Shown: positions 43,774 to 54,092, counted from the stretch's first letter. The stretch: DNA of 64,000 nucleotides from Pseudomonas helleri (GCF_001043025.1 NZ_JYLD01000011.1:62001-126000), one strand, 5' to 3'. Translations and numbers: made by a program. Notes: generated by a model from the sequence alone, not told the origin.

Positions 43774-45141
43774 TCACGTTGCGGCAAACAGGTACGCCTC
43801 GACATCCATTCCGGCGTCACGCATTTGCGCCAGCTTGTAGCGCAAGGTGCGCGGGCTGATGCCCAGGCGTTCGGCCGCTTCTTTGCGCCGCCCCCGCTCG
43901 GCACGCAAGGTGTCGATGATCATTTCAAACTCATGGCGACGCAGGTCGTCGCCCAACGCGCCGGACGACTCGACCGGCGCCACCGCAGGCAGCGGCGCGT
44001 ACGTCACCGGCCCGGCCAGGCAGAAGTCGGCCGCTTCAATCAAGCCGCTTTGTTGCAGGATCAGCGCCCGCTGGATTGCGTTGTCCAGTTCACGCACATT
44101 GCCCGGCCACGGGTAACCCACCAGGCACGCCTGGGCCTGCGCCGAGAAACGCACCGGGGCATGCTTCATTTTGCTGATGTGCTTGGCCAGCAGCCGCTCG
44201 GCCAACGGCACGATATCGGCGGTGCGTTCGCGCAACGGGCGCCAGGCCAGCGGGAACACCGACAATCGATAGTACAAATCTTCACGGAAGCGCCCCGCCG
44301 CCACTTCCCCGGCCAGGTCACGGTTGGTGGTGGCGATCACGCGGATATCCAGGGCAATGGGTTTGCGCCCGCCCACGCGTTCTACCTCACGCTCCTGCAA
44401 CACCCGCAGCAACTTGGCTTGCAGGCCCAGGGGCATTTCCGAGATTTCGTCGAGCAGCAAGGTGCCGCCGTCGGCCTGTTCGAACTTGCCCGCCTGCGCT
44501 GCAATGGCGCCGGTAAACGAGCCTTTTTCGTGGCCAAACAAGGTGGCTTCGAGCATGTTGTCCGGAATCGCCGCACAGTTGATCGCCACGAACGGCTGAT
44601 CGATCCGGCTGGAATGCTGGTGAATGTAACGCGCCAGCACTTCTTTACCGGTGCCCGACTCCCCGGAAATCAACACCGTCGAGTCACTTTTGGCCACCCG
44701 CGCTGCCAGCGCCAACAGCTGCGTGCTGGCCGGTTCAACCGCCACCGGGCCTTCGCTGTCTGCCGCGCTCAGGCTGCCCAGCGCATGGCGCGCCACCAGA
44801 TCAAGCAAGGCCTTGGGTTCAAACGGCTTGACCAAGTAATCCGCAGCACCCTGGCGCATCGCATCGACGGCGCGTTCTACCGCGCCGTGGGCGGTCATCA
44901 ACAGCACCGGCAACTGCGGATGACTGGCGCGCAGGCGGCCCAGCAGTTGGTGGCCGTCCATGCCCGGCATGTTGACGTCGCTGACTACCAGGCTGAAAGC
45001 TTCGCCCGCCACCGCGTGCAGCGCTTCTTCGCCAGAGCCTACGGCCTTGAAGTCGTGACCGGCCAACAACAACGTGTCGGCCAGCGCTTCACGCAAGGCG
45101 CGGTCATCCTCGACCAGCAGCACTTTGATTTGCATCGCCAT
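43774..45141 (-). CDS. fleR: Sigma-54-dependent response regulator FleR
   Basis: A 455-residue NtrC-type activator. The receiver has acceptor D55 in LVVSDVNMPGMDG. The AAA+ domain (about 145-370) has Walker A ISGESGTGKEVLARY and Walker B GGTLLLDEISE. The sigma-54 contact loop reads GSFTGA rather than GAFTGA. The C-terminal Fis-type helix-turn-helix is KEAAERLGISPRTLRYKLAQ. With FleS it turns on class III genes (hook, rod, fliE). Its ATG shares a base with the fleS stop. Confidence 0.95.
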   Translation of the reverse strand: MAMQIKVLLVEDDRALREALADTLLLAGHDFKAVGSGEEALHAVAGEAFSLVVSDVNMPGMDGHQLLGRLRASHPQLPVLLMTAHGAVERAVDAMRQGAADYLVKPFEPKALLDLVARHALGSLSAADSEGPVAVEPASTQLLALAARVAKSDSTVLISGESGTGKEVLARYIHQHSSRIDQPFVAINCAAIPDNMLEATLFGHEKGSFTGAIAAQAGKFEQADGGTLLLDEISEMPLGLQAKLLRVLQEREVERVGGRKPIALDIRVIATTNRDLAGEVAAGRFREDLYYRLSVFPLAWRPLRERTADIVPLAERLLAKHISKMKHAPVRFSAQAQACLVGYPWPGNVRELDNAIQRALILQQSGLIEAADFCLAGPVTYAPLPAVAPVESSGALGDDLRRHEFEMIIDTLRAERGRRKEAAERLGISPRTLRYKLAQMRDAGMDVEAYLFAAT

Positions 45142-46352
45142 CAGTTAGCCTCTCCTGCAACGGCAATCAGCGGCAAGCTGAGCAAGGCACAGGTGCCCCG
45201 CCCCAGCCGCGAACGTAAGCCCAGATCACCCTGGTGCGCACGCACCACGGCGGTGACCACAGCCAGTCCGAGCCCGGTGCCGGTGGCCTTGGTGGTGAAA
45301 AAAGGTTCGCCCAAACGCTCCAGCACCTTGGGTTCGATGCCGCTGCCGCTGTCGCTCACGCACAAGCGCAGTTGGTTGTCGCGGGCGTACAGGTGCACCT
45401 TGAGGCGCACCGCACCGGCTTGCAGGGCGTTTTCGATGAGGTTGAGCAGCGCGCCCACCAGCGTGTCGCGGTTGCACAGCACCAGCCCGGTGTGCACATC
45501 GCACTGCCAACGCATTGACACACCCTCAACGTGGGTCTGTGCCGCTGCCTGCAATGCTTGCATCAAGGCTTTGGGAGAAACCCGATCCGCCAGCGGCAGT
45601 TCGCCACGGGCAAACACCAGCATGTCGCGCACCTGATGTTCCAGTTCATGCAGGCGCTCTTTCAAGCGCCCGGCAAAGCGCTGCTGGGTTTCGACCGGCA
45701 GCGTTTGTTCAGTCAAATGGCTGGCGTAGATCAACGCCGCCGACAAGGGCGTGCGGATCTGATGCGCGAGGGAGGTGACCATGCGCCCCAGCGACGACAA
45801 ACGTTCATGCCGGGACAGCTGGTCTTGCAAGCGCCGGGTTTCTGTCAGGTCGTTGAGCAACACCAGTTGCCCCGGTTCCGGGTCCAGCGAGCGGGTGGCA
45901 ATCGACAGGCGACGACCGTCTTTAAGCGAGATTTCATGGCCATCGTCTTCACGCGGCGCGAAGCAGCGGGCAATCACCTGGCGCCACAATTCACCTTGCA
46001 GCGGCAGCCCCAACAGCTCGCACGCCGCCGGGTTGGCCTCGCTGACCAGTCCGCGATCGTCGATCACGATAACGCCGCCGGGCAACAAGTCCAGCAGGTG
46101 CTGCAAGCGATTGGCCAAGCGCTGGTTTTCTGCCAGCTCAGCCACGCGCCGCTCCCCGGCCAGCGCCAGCTCGCCTTTAAGCTCGGCAACCCGGGCTTCC
46201 AGCAGGCTGTAGGAGTCGGTCAACTGGGTCGACATCTGATTGAACAGCGAGAACGCCTGTTCAAGCTGCGCCGCGTTGGCGGGCATGGTGCTCAGAGACG
46301 CGGCAGCCCCTGCGAGATCAGGGACCGAGGACTGTTGGGCGGCGTGGGGCAT
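45141..46352 (-). CDS. fleS: Sensor histidine kinase FleS
   Basis: A 403-residue soluble kinase. A coiled coil (about 28-85) leads to a PAS domain (about 83-175: LLPGGVIVIDDRGLVSEANP), then an H-box SLAHQIRTPLSAAL with H197 and the ATPase domain (NLIENALQAG, DSGSGIEPK, GTGLGLAVV). No membrane helix is seen, so it senses a cytoplasmic signal, presumably a stage of basal body assembly. It is encoded with fleR behind a sigma-54 promoter. Confidence 0.95.
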   Translation of the reverse strand: MPHAAQQSSVPDLAGAAASLSTMPANAAQLEQAFSLFNQMSTQLTDSYSLLEARVAELKGELALAGERRVAELAENQRLANRLQHLLDLLPGGVIVIDDRGLVSEANPAACELLGLPLQGELWRQVIARCFAPREDDGHEISLKDGRRLSIATRSLDPEPGQLVLLNDLTETRRLQDQLSRHERLSSLGRMVTSLAHQIRTPLSAALIYASHLTEQTLPVETQQRFAGRLKERLHELEHQVRDMLVFARGELPLADRVSPKALMQALQAAAQTHVEGVSMRWQCDVHTGLVLCNRDTLVGALLNLIENALQAGAVRLKVHLYARDNQLRLCVSDSGSGIEPKVLERLGEPFFTTKATGTGLGLAVVTAVVRAHQGDLGLRSRLGRGTCALLSLPLIAVAGEAN

Positions 46353-46404
46353 GGGACGTTCTCGCTTGGCTGACCGTCATAAAACGGTTCGTTAACCCAA
46401 GCAA

Positions 46405-46420
46405 AGCAATACCCGTGCCC
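46405..46420 (-). promoter_or_regulatory. Sigma-54 promoter for fleSR
   Basis: GGGCACGGGTATTGCT on the minus strand has GG-N10-GC and differs from consensus only by G for T at the first base. It lies about 53 bases upstream of the fleS ATG. FleQ-dependent expression of fleSR is known. Confidence 0.8.
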
Positions 46421-46486
46421 GAAAAATAACATTGGCAGGATGAAGGGAGGATGTGTTGATGCAGATCAAAGGATTGATGCAAAACC

Positions 46487-46555
46487 CTGTAGGAGCGAGC
46501 TTGTCTCGCGAGCTTTTAAAAGATCAAAAGATCGCGAGCAAGCTCGCTCCTACAG
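46487..46555. repeat. REP palindrome between fleQ and fleS
   Basis: CTGTAGGAGCGAGCTTG with TCTCGCGAGCTTTTAAAAG, then GATCGCGAGCAAGCTCG ending CTCCTACAG. It lies between the fleQ stop and the fleS promoter. Confidence 0.88.
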
Positions 46556-46566
46556 TTTGGGCGAGG

Positions 46567-48042
<1,476 letters not shown>

Positions 48043-48221
48043 GCAATAGCAACTTCCCTAGTCAACTCAGCGCTCCGGATAATGTGGAGCACACTAGCCG
48101 CCCCGATCCTGTTGGATGTGTGAGGCGACTGAAACAGAATACGTACTAGTTAAGTCAAAAAAACATACACAGTCAAATTTATGGCGCCGCTTAAACGGAT
48201 TAACCCTATACTTCTTATGCC
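48043..48221 (-). promoter_or_regulatory. fleQ upstream regulatory region
   Basis: This 179-base AT-rich gap must hold the fleQ promoter. On the minus strand two TTGACT hexamers lie 18 bases apart (48153-48158 and 48171-48176), and a weak TTGTTC-N17-TATAGG match overlaps the 3' end of fliT (near 48197-48225). No sigma-54 site was seen, in line with sigma-70 control of fleQ. I cannot say which start is used. Confidence 0.4.
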
Positions 48222-48515
48222 TTAACCGAACAAATGGTAAACCTTTGAAGCATTTTTTGCTTGGTTGATCTGCGCCATTTGCTCGACTACCAGTTGCCGC
48301 TCATCGGTAGCGGCCTCCAGCAGCATGCGATACACCACCAACAACCCCTCCAGATTTTCGCGCAGCACCGCTTCGTCCAGCGGGCGCTCGTCGAGTACTG
48401 TCTCAACACATTCACGGCACGCCGAGTCCAGCTCGCCGATGGCATCCCAGTTTCGCGCCGCCAGGGCATCGATCAGCGCGTCGCGGGTTTCTTGAATTCG
48501 TTGCAGCTGGCTCAT
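48222..48515 (-). CDS. fliT: FliT-like flagellar chaperone
   Basis: A 97-residue all-helical protein, opening MSQLQRIQETRDALIDALAA. Its size, charge and place after fliDS fit the FliT family of FliD chaperones. Sequence similarity in this family is low, so the assignment rests mainly on context. It starts 18 bases after fliS and ends the fliC-side cluster before fleQ. Confidence 0.75.
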   Translation of the reverse strand: MSQLQRIQETRDALIDALAARNWDAIGELDSACRECVETVLDERPLDEAVLRENLEGLLVVYRMLLEAATDERQLVVEQMAQINQAKNASKVYHLFG

Positions 48516-48533
48516 GACGCACTCCTCAGGCCA

Positions 48534-48929
48534 TTAGATTGATTGCGGGGCGATCTCGTCCCAGCCGCTTTTCACCGTGATCAGCAGGCGTGCGACTTCG
48601 TCGATGATTTCAGGATCGTTTTTGATATTGGCCTGGGTCAGACGCACGGCCATGTACTCGTACAGGTCATCGAGTTGCTGCAGCGCCGCCTTGTCGTCGG
48701 TCTTGTCAGCATCCAGGCCCTGACGCAAACCGCCAATAATGTCGACGGCTTTGGTCAGCAACAGTGCCTTCTGCGGGATATCGCCACGGCTCAACGCACC
48801 TTTGGCCTGGGCCATGCGCTCCAGGCCGCCTTCCATCAGCATTTGAATCAAGCGATGAGGGCTGGCTTCGGAGATTTGAGCGTGGGAATTGACCTTCTGA
48901 TACTGACGAAGGGCGCGCATCGGGTTCAT
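48534..48929 (-). CDS. fliS: Flagellin export chaperone FliS
   Basis: A 131-residue four-helix protein. The family's ASPHRLIQMLMEGGLERM segment and LDDLYEYMAVRLTQANIK are clear. FliS binds the C-terminal D0 helix of flagellin and prevents early polymerisation. It lies about 96 bases downstream of fliD; that gap contains a weak sigma-28-like site. Confidence 0.95.
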   Translation of the reverse strand: MNPMRALRQYQKVNSHAQISEASPHRLIQMLMEGGLERMAQAKGALSRGDIPQKALLLTKAVDIIGGLRQGLDADKTDDKAALQQLDDLYEYMAVRLTQANIKNDPEIIDEVARLLITVKSGWDEIAPQSI

Positions 48930-48966
48930 GTTTCTACCTCATCACAAATGGGCTAAGTCTTACTTC

Positions 48967-48995
48967 TTATGTCGGCGCCGGGGCTCAAAGCTTTA
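48967..48995 (-). promoter_or_regulatory. Weak sigma-28-like promoter upstream of fliS
   Basis: On the minus strand TAAA-N15-GCCGACAT resembles the FliA consensus TAAA-N15-GCCGATAA. It sits in the fliD-fliS gap, 40-65 bases upstream of fliS. The -10 is imperfect. Confidence 0.35.
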
Positions 48996-49025
48996 GCGCT
49001 CAAGCCGCACCAGATGCCCGGAAAA

Positions 49026-50387
49026 TCAGTTATTCGACTTCGGGTTATTCAGCGAATTGAGCGTGGTCATGATGCTGGAACTGCTGGCGTTGATCTTCGC
49101 GATCAAGCCGTCCATCGCCGTGTATTTGGCGGTGAGCGTGGTTTTCAGCGTGTCCATACGGCTGTCCAGCGCTTTTTGCTGCTCGGTCAGATCGGTCAAC
49201 TTGGTGTTCAAATCGGCGGCACGGGTGGTCAGCAGCCCGCTGGTGCCGACATAACTGTCCGTGGCCTTGGTCATGCGCGTGATCAAACCGGTGTCGCCGG
49301 TGAACACCTTGGCAATCTCGGTCGGACCATTGGGGGTCGCCACTGCGGCGTTCCACTTGGTGTCATCCAGGGTCAGCAAACCGGTTTTCTGATCGGTACT
49401 GATGCCCATTTGCGCCAGGTTGCCCACGGTGGAACCGCCGGAGTTTTGCAACAGTTCACTACGAATGCCGTTGACCAATTGGCGCATTGACGAATCACCG
49501 GTCAACGCACCGGTTGTGGTCGTGGCCGCATCACCGGTTGCAGTGACTTTGGTCTGGGTGTTGATGCTGGTCATCAGTGCGTTATAGGCACTGACAAACG
49601 ACTGCACCGAGGTTTTCAAGGTGGTGGTGTTGGACGCCACGGTAATGGTCGACGGCTTGGTGTCCAGCAGCTCAAGACTCACACCACTGATGGCCGAGGT
49701 GATCTTGTTGCTCTTGGACTCCATGGCAATGTTGTCGATGGTGTACTCGGCGTTGACCGGCGGTTTTCCGGCGTCATAGCCAGTTGCCAGCTCGGAATCG
49801 CCACTGAGAGTAATGTCCGTGCCCTTACCGGTGGTTTGCGAACTGATGACCAGACGCGAGCCGTTGGCGTCGGTCAGCACGTTGGCGCTGATGCCCTTGG
49901 ATTGCAGCTGCGTGTTGATCGCGTCACGGGTCTGCTGCATTGTCGCACCCGCCGGGACCTTGACGTCGTAACTGCTATCGGACTGCGAAATAGTCAGGGT
50001 TGCTTCTTGATCACCTGAGTTAACAACGGCTGAGCTGCCTTCGAACACTTTGCTGGTGACCTTTGACCCCGTCGCCAATTGCGTGACGTTAAGCGCATAG
50101 GTACCGCTTGCGGCTTTATCGCCCAGGGTGACCTTGGAAATTTTCTCGTCAGAAGACGTGCCCGCAAGCCCGTTGAAACTGGCTTCCGTGTTGAGTTTGG
50201 CGATGGCCGTACGATAAGTCTCAAGCGACGCCTTGACCGTGCCCACCGCCGACAGCTGGGTGGTGGTCGTGGTTTGCAGCTTGGTGATTTGCGCCTGCTT
50301 GGGGGCTTTTTCAGCATCCACCAACGCTTTGACGATCCCTACCGTATCGAAACCCGAACCGACGCCGGTAATCGTTGAACTGGCCAT
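49026..50387 (-). CDS. fliD: Flagellar filament cap protein FliD
   Basis: A 453-residue protein. The N-terminal region opens MASSTITGVGSGFDTVGIVK; the central part has TIDNIAMESKSNKITSAISG and VSLELLDTKPSTITVASNTT; the C-terminal coiled coil ends LIAKINASSSSIMTTLNSLN. It caps the filament and inserts flagellin subunits. It follows flaG by 82 bases, where I found no clear sigma-54 site. Confidence 0.96.
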   Translation of the reverse strand: MASSTITGVGSGFDTVGIVKALVDAEKAPKQAQITKLQTTTTTQLSAVGTVKASLETYRTAIAKLNTEASFNGLAGTSSDEKISKVTLGDKAASGTYALNVTQLATGSKVTSKVFEGSSAVVNSGDQEATLTISQSDSSYDVKVPAGATMQQTRDAINTQLQSKGISANVLTDANGSRLVISSQTTGKGTDITLSGDSELATGYDAGKPPVNAEYTIDNIAMESKSNKITSAISGVSLELLDTKPSTITVASNTTTLKTSVQSFVSAYNALMTSINTQTKVTATGDAATTTTGALTGDSSMRQLVNGIRSELLQNSGGSTVGNLAQMGISTDQKTGLLTLDDTKWNAAVATPNGPTEIAKVFTGDTGLITRMTKATDSYVGTSGLLTTRAADLNTKLTDLTEQQKALDSRMDTLKTTLTAKYTAMDGLIAKINASSSSIMTTLNSLNNPKSNN

Positions 50388-50469
50388 CTTTTTTCTCCTT
50401 GTTCGGTGGCTGTCGCTTTATTGGCTAAGAACAGCGAAGCCACAAACACCATCACATTTCATGCCACCT

Positions 50470-50820
50470 TCAAACACTGGCGTTAAAAAGCAGGCTGTTG
50501 GGGTCTGCCAGATTTTGCGCCAACTTGAGGGCCACTTCTGAAGGTAGCTGGCGAATCACTTCACCGCTTTGGGTGGCGATGACCTTGACCACCATGATGC
50601 CGGTGGTGTCATCAATCGAAAAATCCAGCTGACGCTGGTGAGACTGCGCGAAGTCGCGTAAATCACTGACCGCTTTTTCAACCTCGATACGCTCAGGCGG
50701 CTTGCCTGGCGGCACGATGTCACTGGCATCTGCCCTGGCAATGGCAGCCGGTGCTGGCGCGGGGCTGGACGGCCCGACGGCGGTTGGGTAGGCGGAATTC
50801 AGTTTGATGCTCATGTCCAT
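50470..50820 (-). CDS. flaG: Flagellar protein FlaG
   Basis: A 116-residue protein with a variable N-terminus and the conserved FlaG core LDFSIDDTTGIMVVKVIATQ, then SGEVIRQLPSEVALKLAQNL. FlaG affects filament length in Pseudomonas and relatives. It lies between fliC and fliD. The second methionine (M3) is an alternative start. Confidence 0.92.
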   Translation of the reverse strand: MDMSIKLNSAYPTAVGPSSPAPAPAAIARADASDIVPPGKPPERIEVEKAVSDLRDFAQSHQRQLDFSIDDTTGIMVVKVIATQSGEVIRQLPSEVALKLAQNLADPNSLLFNASV

Positions 50821-50837
50821 GTCATCACCTCACCACT

Positions 50838-50869
50838 GAAAAAACAAAAGGGCACGTAAACGCGCCCTT
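50838..50869 (-). terminator. Intrinsic terminator of fliC
   Basis: On the minus strand AAGGGCGCG-TTTA-CGTGCCCTT forms a nine-pair stem (one G-U) followed by TTGTTTTTTC. It lies 24 bases after the fliC stop codon. Confidence 0.9.
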
Positions 50870-50892
50870 CCGTTATCAACCGTGCGCTGAAA

Positions 50893-52644
50893 TTACTGAA
50901 GCAGCTTCATCACAGCGGATGGCAGTTGGTTCGCCTGGGACAGGATCGCAGTGGACGCCTGTTGCAGGGTTTGTTGCTTGGTCAACTGAGCAGCTTCCGA
51001 TGCGAAGTCAGTGTCCTGAACACGGCCCAGAGCAGCGGTCGAGTTCTCGGAAATGCTTTGCAGGTTAGCCACGGTGCTGTCGAAACGGTTTTGTACGGCA
51101 CCCAAAGCCGAACGCTGGGTGTCGATCTGCTGAATCGCATCAGCCAGCGCCTGAACGGTACGCTGCGAATCGGCGGCAGTCAGAACACTCAGGCTGGCAA
51201 CGCTGGTTTCAACGGTGGTTGCTTTCGCAGTGCCAGCGTCTGAAGCAGCAGTCAGGCCCAGCGCTTTCAGGCCCGAACCGGCTGCGCCATCCTTGATGGT
51301 GATGTCTTTGTTAGAGAACAGCTTCAGCGTGCCGTCATCATTTTTGCTGGCCGTTACGCCGGTGCTGGCGCTGTTGATCGAGGAAACGATTGCGTCTGCG
51401 CTATCGCCCTTCTTGAACTTGACTTCAACGCCGTTCAGTTCAATCGAAGTGTCTTCGGTCAATTTTGCCTGGGAAGAACCTGCCGACAGACCCAACTGAG
51501 CCAACGAGCCGCCTGCAGTGTTAGCCAGTTTGATGTCTTTGCCATCGCTGGTGGTTAGAGAGACGCGGCCCTCTTCAAAAGAAGCCTTGGAACCAGTACC
51601 GGCTGCAGTCGTCAAGCTCGACAAAACAGTTTGCAGAGTGTCATCAGCTTTCCAGGTAACATCTTTGCCGTTAACACTGGCACCGCCAGCTACGCCCATT
51701 GCTGTTGTAAGCGCTACTTTGTTAGCAACAGCTGGGCCTGCGGCGGCTGCCGCGGTCAGACCCAGATTAGCCAAGCCTGCGTTTGGAACCTGAGGATCGG
51801 TAGGGGGCGTAGCGTCTTCCATTACCGCCGAGACCGTAAAATCGGTCTTCGACGACAACACCAATTTCCCATCTGTATCAACAGCAGCGGTAACGCCGGT
51901 TTTTGCAGTCTGGTCATTGATGGACTTCAAAGCATCGGCAGTTGCTAGGTCAGCATCTGCACCGCCAGCCAATGTAATCTGTACATCATTGATCTTGAAT
52001 GTCTCTCCCGCTGCGGTTGCTACAGGAGCAGCTGAAGCCGTTACCAGTGCCTTCTGACCCAACGCCGTACCGACAGTCGACGCAGTCAACCCCGTCAAAG
52101 CGGTGCTGTTAGCGCTTGCTTCGCTGTAAGAACCCTTCAAAGCAGTAGCACTGATATCGCTCATGCCGAACGAAATGGTCTGGTTGGCATCAGCGCCGAC
52201 CTGGAAAGACTGGTTAGTGAACGAACCGTCCAGAATGTTACGACCACCGTAGGTAGTGGTTTGAGCAATACGGGTCAGTTCACCGGTTTTTGCTGTGAAT
52301 TCTTGTTGCAGGGACGCACGGTCAGCGTCGCTTTTATCACCGTTCGCGGACTGCAGAGCCAGTTCACGCAGACGTTGCAGAATGTTGGTCGACTCTTGCA
52401 TCGCGCCTTCAGCGGTCTGAGCAATCGAGTTGCCGTTGTTGGCGTTGGCGATCGCTACGGTCATGCCTTTGGTCTGCGAGGTCAGACGGTTGGCCATCTG
52501 CAGGCCAGCAGCGTCGTCTTTGGCGCTGTTGATTTTCAGGCCGGAAGACAGACGGGTCATCGAGGTGCTCAGCGCATCACCGGCTTTGTTCAGGTTTTTC
52601 TGAACGGTCAGGGACGTGACGTTGGTGTTTACGGATAAAGCCAT
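50893..52644 (-). CDS. fliC: Flagellin FliC
   Basis: A 583-residue flagellin. The D0/D1 ends are conserved: MALSVNTNVTSLTVQKNLNK and RLSSGLKINSAKDDAAG at the N-terminus, then TLQQASTAILSQANQLPSAV and MKLLQ at the end. The outer region (about 200-470) holds three repeats of the flagellin_IN type (about 213-299, 320-388 and 397-466), each ending in (L)xxLGLxA. This middle is longer than in short flagellins and its codons are more AT-rich. A sigma-28 promoter precedes it and a terminator follows. Confidence 0.97.
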   Translation of the reverse strand: MALSVNTNVTSLTVQKNLNKAGDALSTSMTRLSSGLKINSAKDDAAGLQMANRLTSQTKGMTVAIANANNGNSIAQTAEGAMQESTNILQRLRELALQSANGDKSDADRASLQQEFTAKTGELTRIAQTTTYGGRNILDGSFTNQSFQVGADANQTISFGMSDISATALKGSYSEASANSTALTGLTASTVGTALGQKALVTASAAPVATAAGETFKINDVQITLAGGADADLATADALKSINDQTAKTGVTAAVDTDGKLVLSSKTDFTVSAVMEDATPPTDPQVPNAGLANLGLTAAAAAGPAVANKVALTTAMGVAGGASVNGKDVTWKADDTLQTVLSSLTTAAGTGSKASFEEGRVSLTTSDGKDIKLANTAGGSLAQLGLSAGSSQAKLTEDTSIELNGVEVKFKKGDSADAIVSSINSASTGVTASKNDDGTLKLFSNKDITIKDGAAGSGLKALGLTAASDAGTAKATTVETSVASLSVLTAADSQRTVQALADAIQQIDTQRSALGAVQNRFDSTVANLQSISENSTAALGRVQDTDFASEAAQLTKQQTLQQASTAILSQANQLPSAVMKLLQ

Positions 52645-52724
52645 GACGAAATCCTCATGAGATAAATACAGCGGCTTCCGGCCCTGGCAACCGCCGGGTG
52701 TGGCCTAGAGAACCTTCGTAATAG

Positions 52725-52752
52725 TTATCGTCGTGATGGCAGGATGCTTGAG
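52725..52752 (-). promoter_or_regulatory. Sigma-28 (FliA) promoter of fliC
   Basis: On the minus strand CTCAAG (52747-52752) and CGACGATAA (52725-52733) have the spacing of FliA promoters and resemble the known Pseudomonas fliC promoter. It lies about 81 bases upstream of the fliC ATG. Confidence 0.8.
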
Positions 52753-52836
52753 GGCTTTTTTGATTTTTTTTACAGGCGGGGTTTCATGCCTTGTGTTTCA
52801 AGGGGTTGCGCGTTGCCCCCTGGCAAAATCTGATCG

Positions 52837-52905
52837 TGTAGGAGCGAGCTTGCCTCGCGATCTTTTAGAAGATCAAAAGATCGCGAGGCAAGCTCGCTCC
52901 TACAG
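52837..52905. repeat. REP palindrome between fliC and the KAS III gene
   Basis: TGTAGGAGCGAGCTTGCC facing GGCAAGCTCGCTCCTACA, with GATCTTTTAGAAGATC in the centre. It follows the KAS III stop by about 30 bases. Confidence 0.9.
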
Positions 52906-52934
52906 CGGGGTCGATTGTTGTGTCTAGCGAGTGC

Positions 52935-53864
52935 TTAGTCGCGATAGATGATCGCCGAGCCCCACGACAGGCCCACACCGAACCCGCTCAGCGCTACGCG
53001 CTTCCAGGTGGCGTCCATCACGTGTTTTTCCAGCAGCAACGGAATGCTCGACGAAACGGTGTTGCCGGTCTCGACCATGTCTTTGATGAATTTCTCGGGC
53101 TCGCTTTCTTCAAAACGACGGGCCACGGCGTCAACAATCGCTGCGCTGCCCTGGTGGATGCAGAACGCGTCGATGTCTGTGGCTTTGAGTTCGGACTCGT
53201 CCAGCAGCTCATGCAGGTGCGCCGGGACTTTGACCAGGGCAAAGTTGAACACTTGGCGGCCGTTCATAAAGAACACGCCGTCGCTGACTTTCAGGTGCGG
53301 TGCGCCCGAGCCATCAGTGCCGAATTTGGCTTTGCCCAGCTGCCAGGTGGCGTCTTCGCCCATCCAGGTGGCGGTGGCGGCGTCGCCAAACAGCATGGTG
53401 GTGTTGCGGTCTTCGGGGTCGACGATTTTGGAATACGGGTCGGCGGTCACCAGCAAGCCGTTTTTCAGGCCCGCAGCTTCCATAAAGCCTTTCATGGCGT
53501 AGATGCCATACACGTAGCCCGAGCAGCCCAAGGAGATGTCGAACGCGGCCACGTGGGTCGGCAGGCCCAGCTTGTCTTGCACGATGGCGGCGGTGTGCGG
53601 CAAGCCTTCGGCGTCACCGTTCTGGGTGACGACGATCAACGCGTCGATGGATTCACGCGAGAGCTGCGTGTTGTTGGCGAACAGTGCGTTAACGGCTTCT
53701 ACGCACAGGTCTGAGGTTTCCTGGTCAGCATCTTTACGCGGCAAGAAGGCCGAGCCAATCTTGCCCAGAATGAAGTCTTCGTCCTTGGAGAACTTCGCGC
53801 CCTGAGCGTAGTTGTCTACGCCGTTTGCAGGCACGTAACTGGCGATGCTTTTAATGCCAATCAT
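52935..53864 (-). CDS. 3-oxoacyl-ACP synthase III-like enzyme at the flagellin locus
   Basis: A 309-residue thiolase-fold enzyme of the FabH type. The catalytic triad is complete: C114 in DISLGCSGYVYGIYA, H237 in AFCIHQGS and N268 in ETGNTVSSSIP. The family condenses acyl-CoA or acyl-ACP with malonyl-ACP. In P. syringae a gene of this kind follows two flagellin glycosyltransferase genes between fliC and flgL; here the glycosyltransferases are absent and only this gene remains. It may supply an acyl group for flagellin sugar or have another role. Housekeeping FabH is less likely given the site. Confidence 0.88.
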   Translation of the reverse strand: MIGIKSIASYVPANGVDNYAQGAKFSKDEDFILGKIGSAFLPRKDADQETSDLCVEAVNALFANNTQLSRESIDALIVVTQNGDAEGLPHTAAIVQDKLGLPTHVAAFDISLGCSGYVYGIYAMKGFMEAAGLKNGLLVTADPYSKIVDPEDRNTTMLFGDAATATWMGEDATWQLGKAKFGTDGSGAPHLKVSDGVFFMNGRQVFNFALVKVPAHLHELLDESELKATDIDAFCIHQGSAAIVDAVARRFEESEPEKFIKDMVETGNTVSSSIPLLLEKHVMDATWKRVALSGFGVGLSWGSAIIYRD

Positions 53865-53983
53865 TGTGGCTTCCCAATACTAATAGCTGGAGATCACCCG
53901 CTCAGCTAACCGAGGGGCGTTGACAATAAGAGGGCTTCGTCGCGCAAAAACAGCGGCGAAATGGGCACCTGACACCTACAAAA

Positions 53984-54092
53984 AAAACCACACAAATCAG
54001 CTGAAAATAGCCCGGCGCCCGCCCAAACGTTTCACACGATACAGTGAAGATGCGCGTTGTGACTCATAGGTCACTCTAATTTGTGTGGTTTT
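53984..54092. repeat. Spaced 14-base inverted repeat upstream of the KAS III gene
   Basis: AAAACCACACAAAT (53984-53997) and its exact complement ATTTGTGTGGTTTT (54079-54092) are 81 bases apart. Confidence 0.85.

Noticed and set aside
43825..45636. A 603-codon open frame on the plus strand
   Set aside because: Antisense to fleR and fleS, which both carry complete catalytic motifs; the frame is very rich in Arg, Gln and His.
10151..46555. Repeated GTAGGAGCGAGCTTG units as a CRISPR-like array
   Set aside because: The units are palindromic, spaced by kilobases and lie between genes; no regular spacer array and no cas gene.
48998..49013. TGGTGCGGCTTGAGCG in the fliD-fliS gap as a sigma-54 promoter
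   Set aside because: GG-N10-GC spacing is met but the -12 element lacks TTGC; too weak to call.
50388..50469. Sigma-54-like TGGCATGAAATGTGATG upstream of fliD
   Set aside because: The -12 GC is missing at the required distance, so the GG-N10-GC rule fails.
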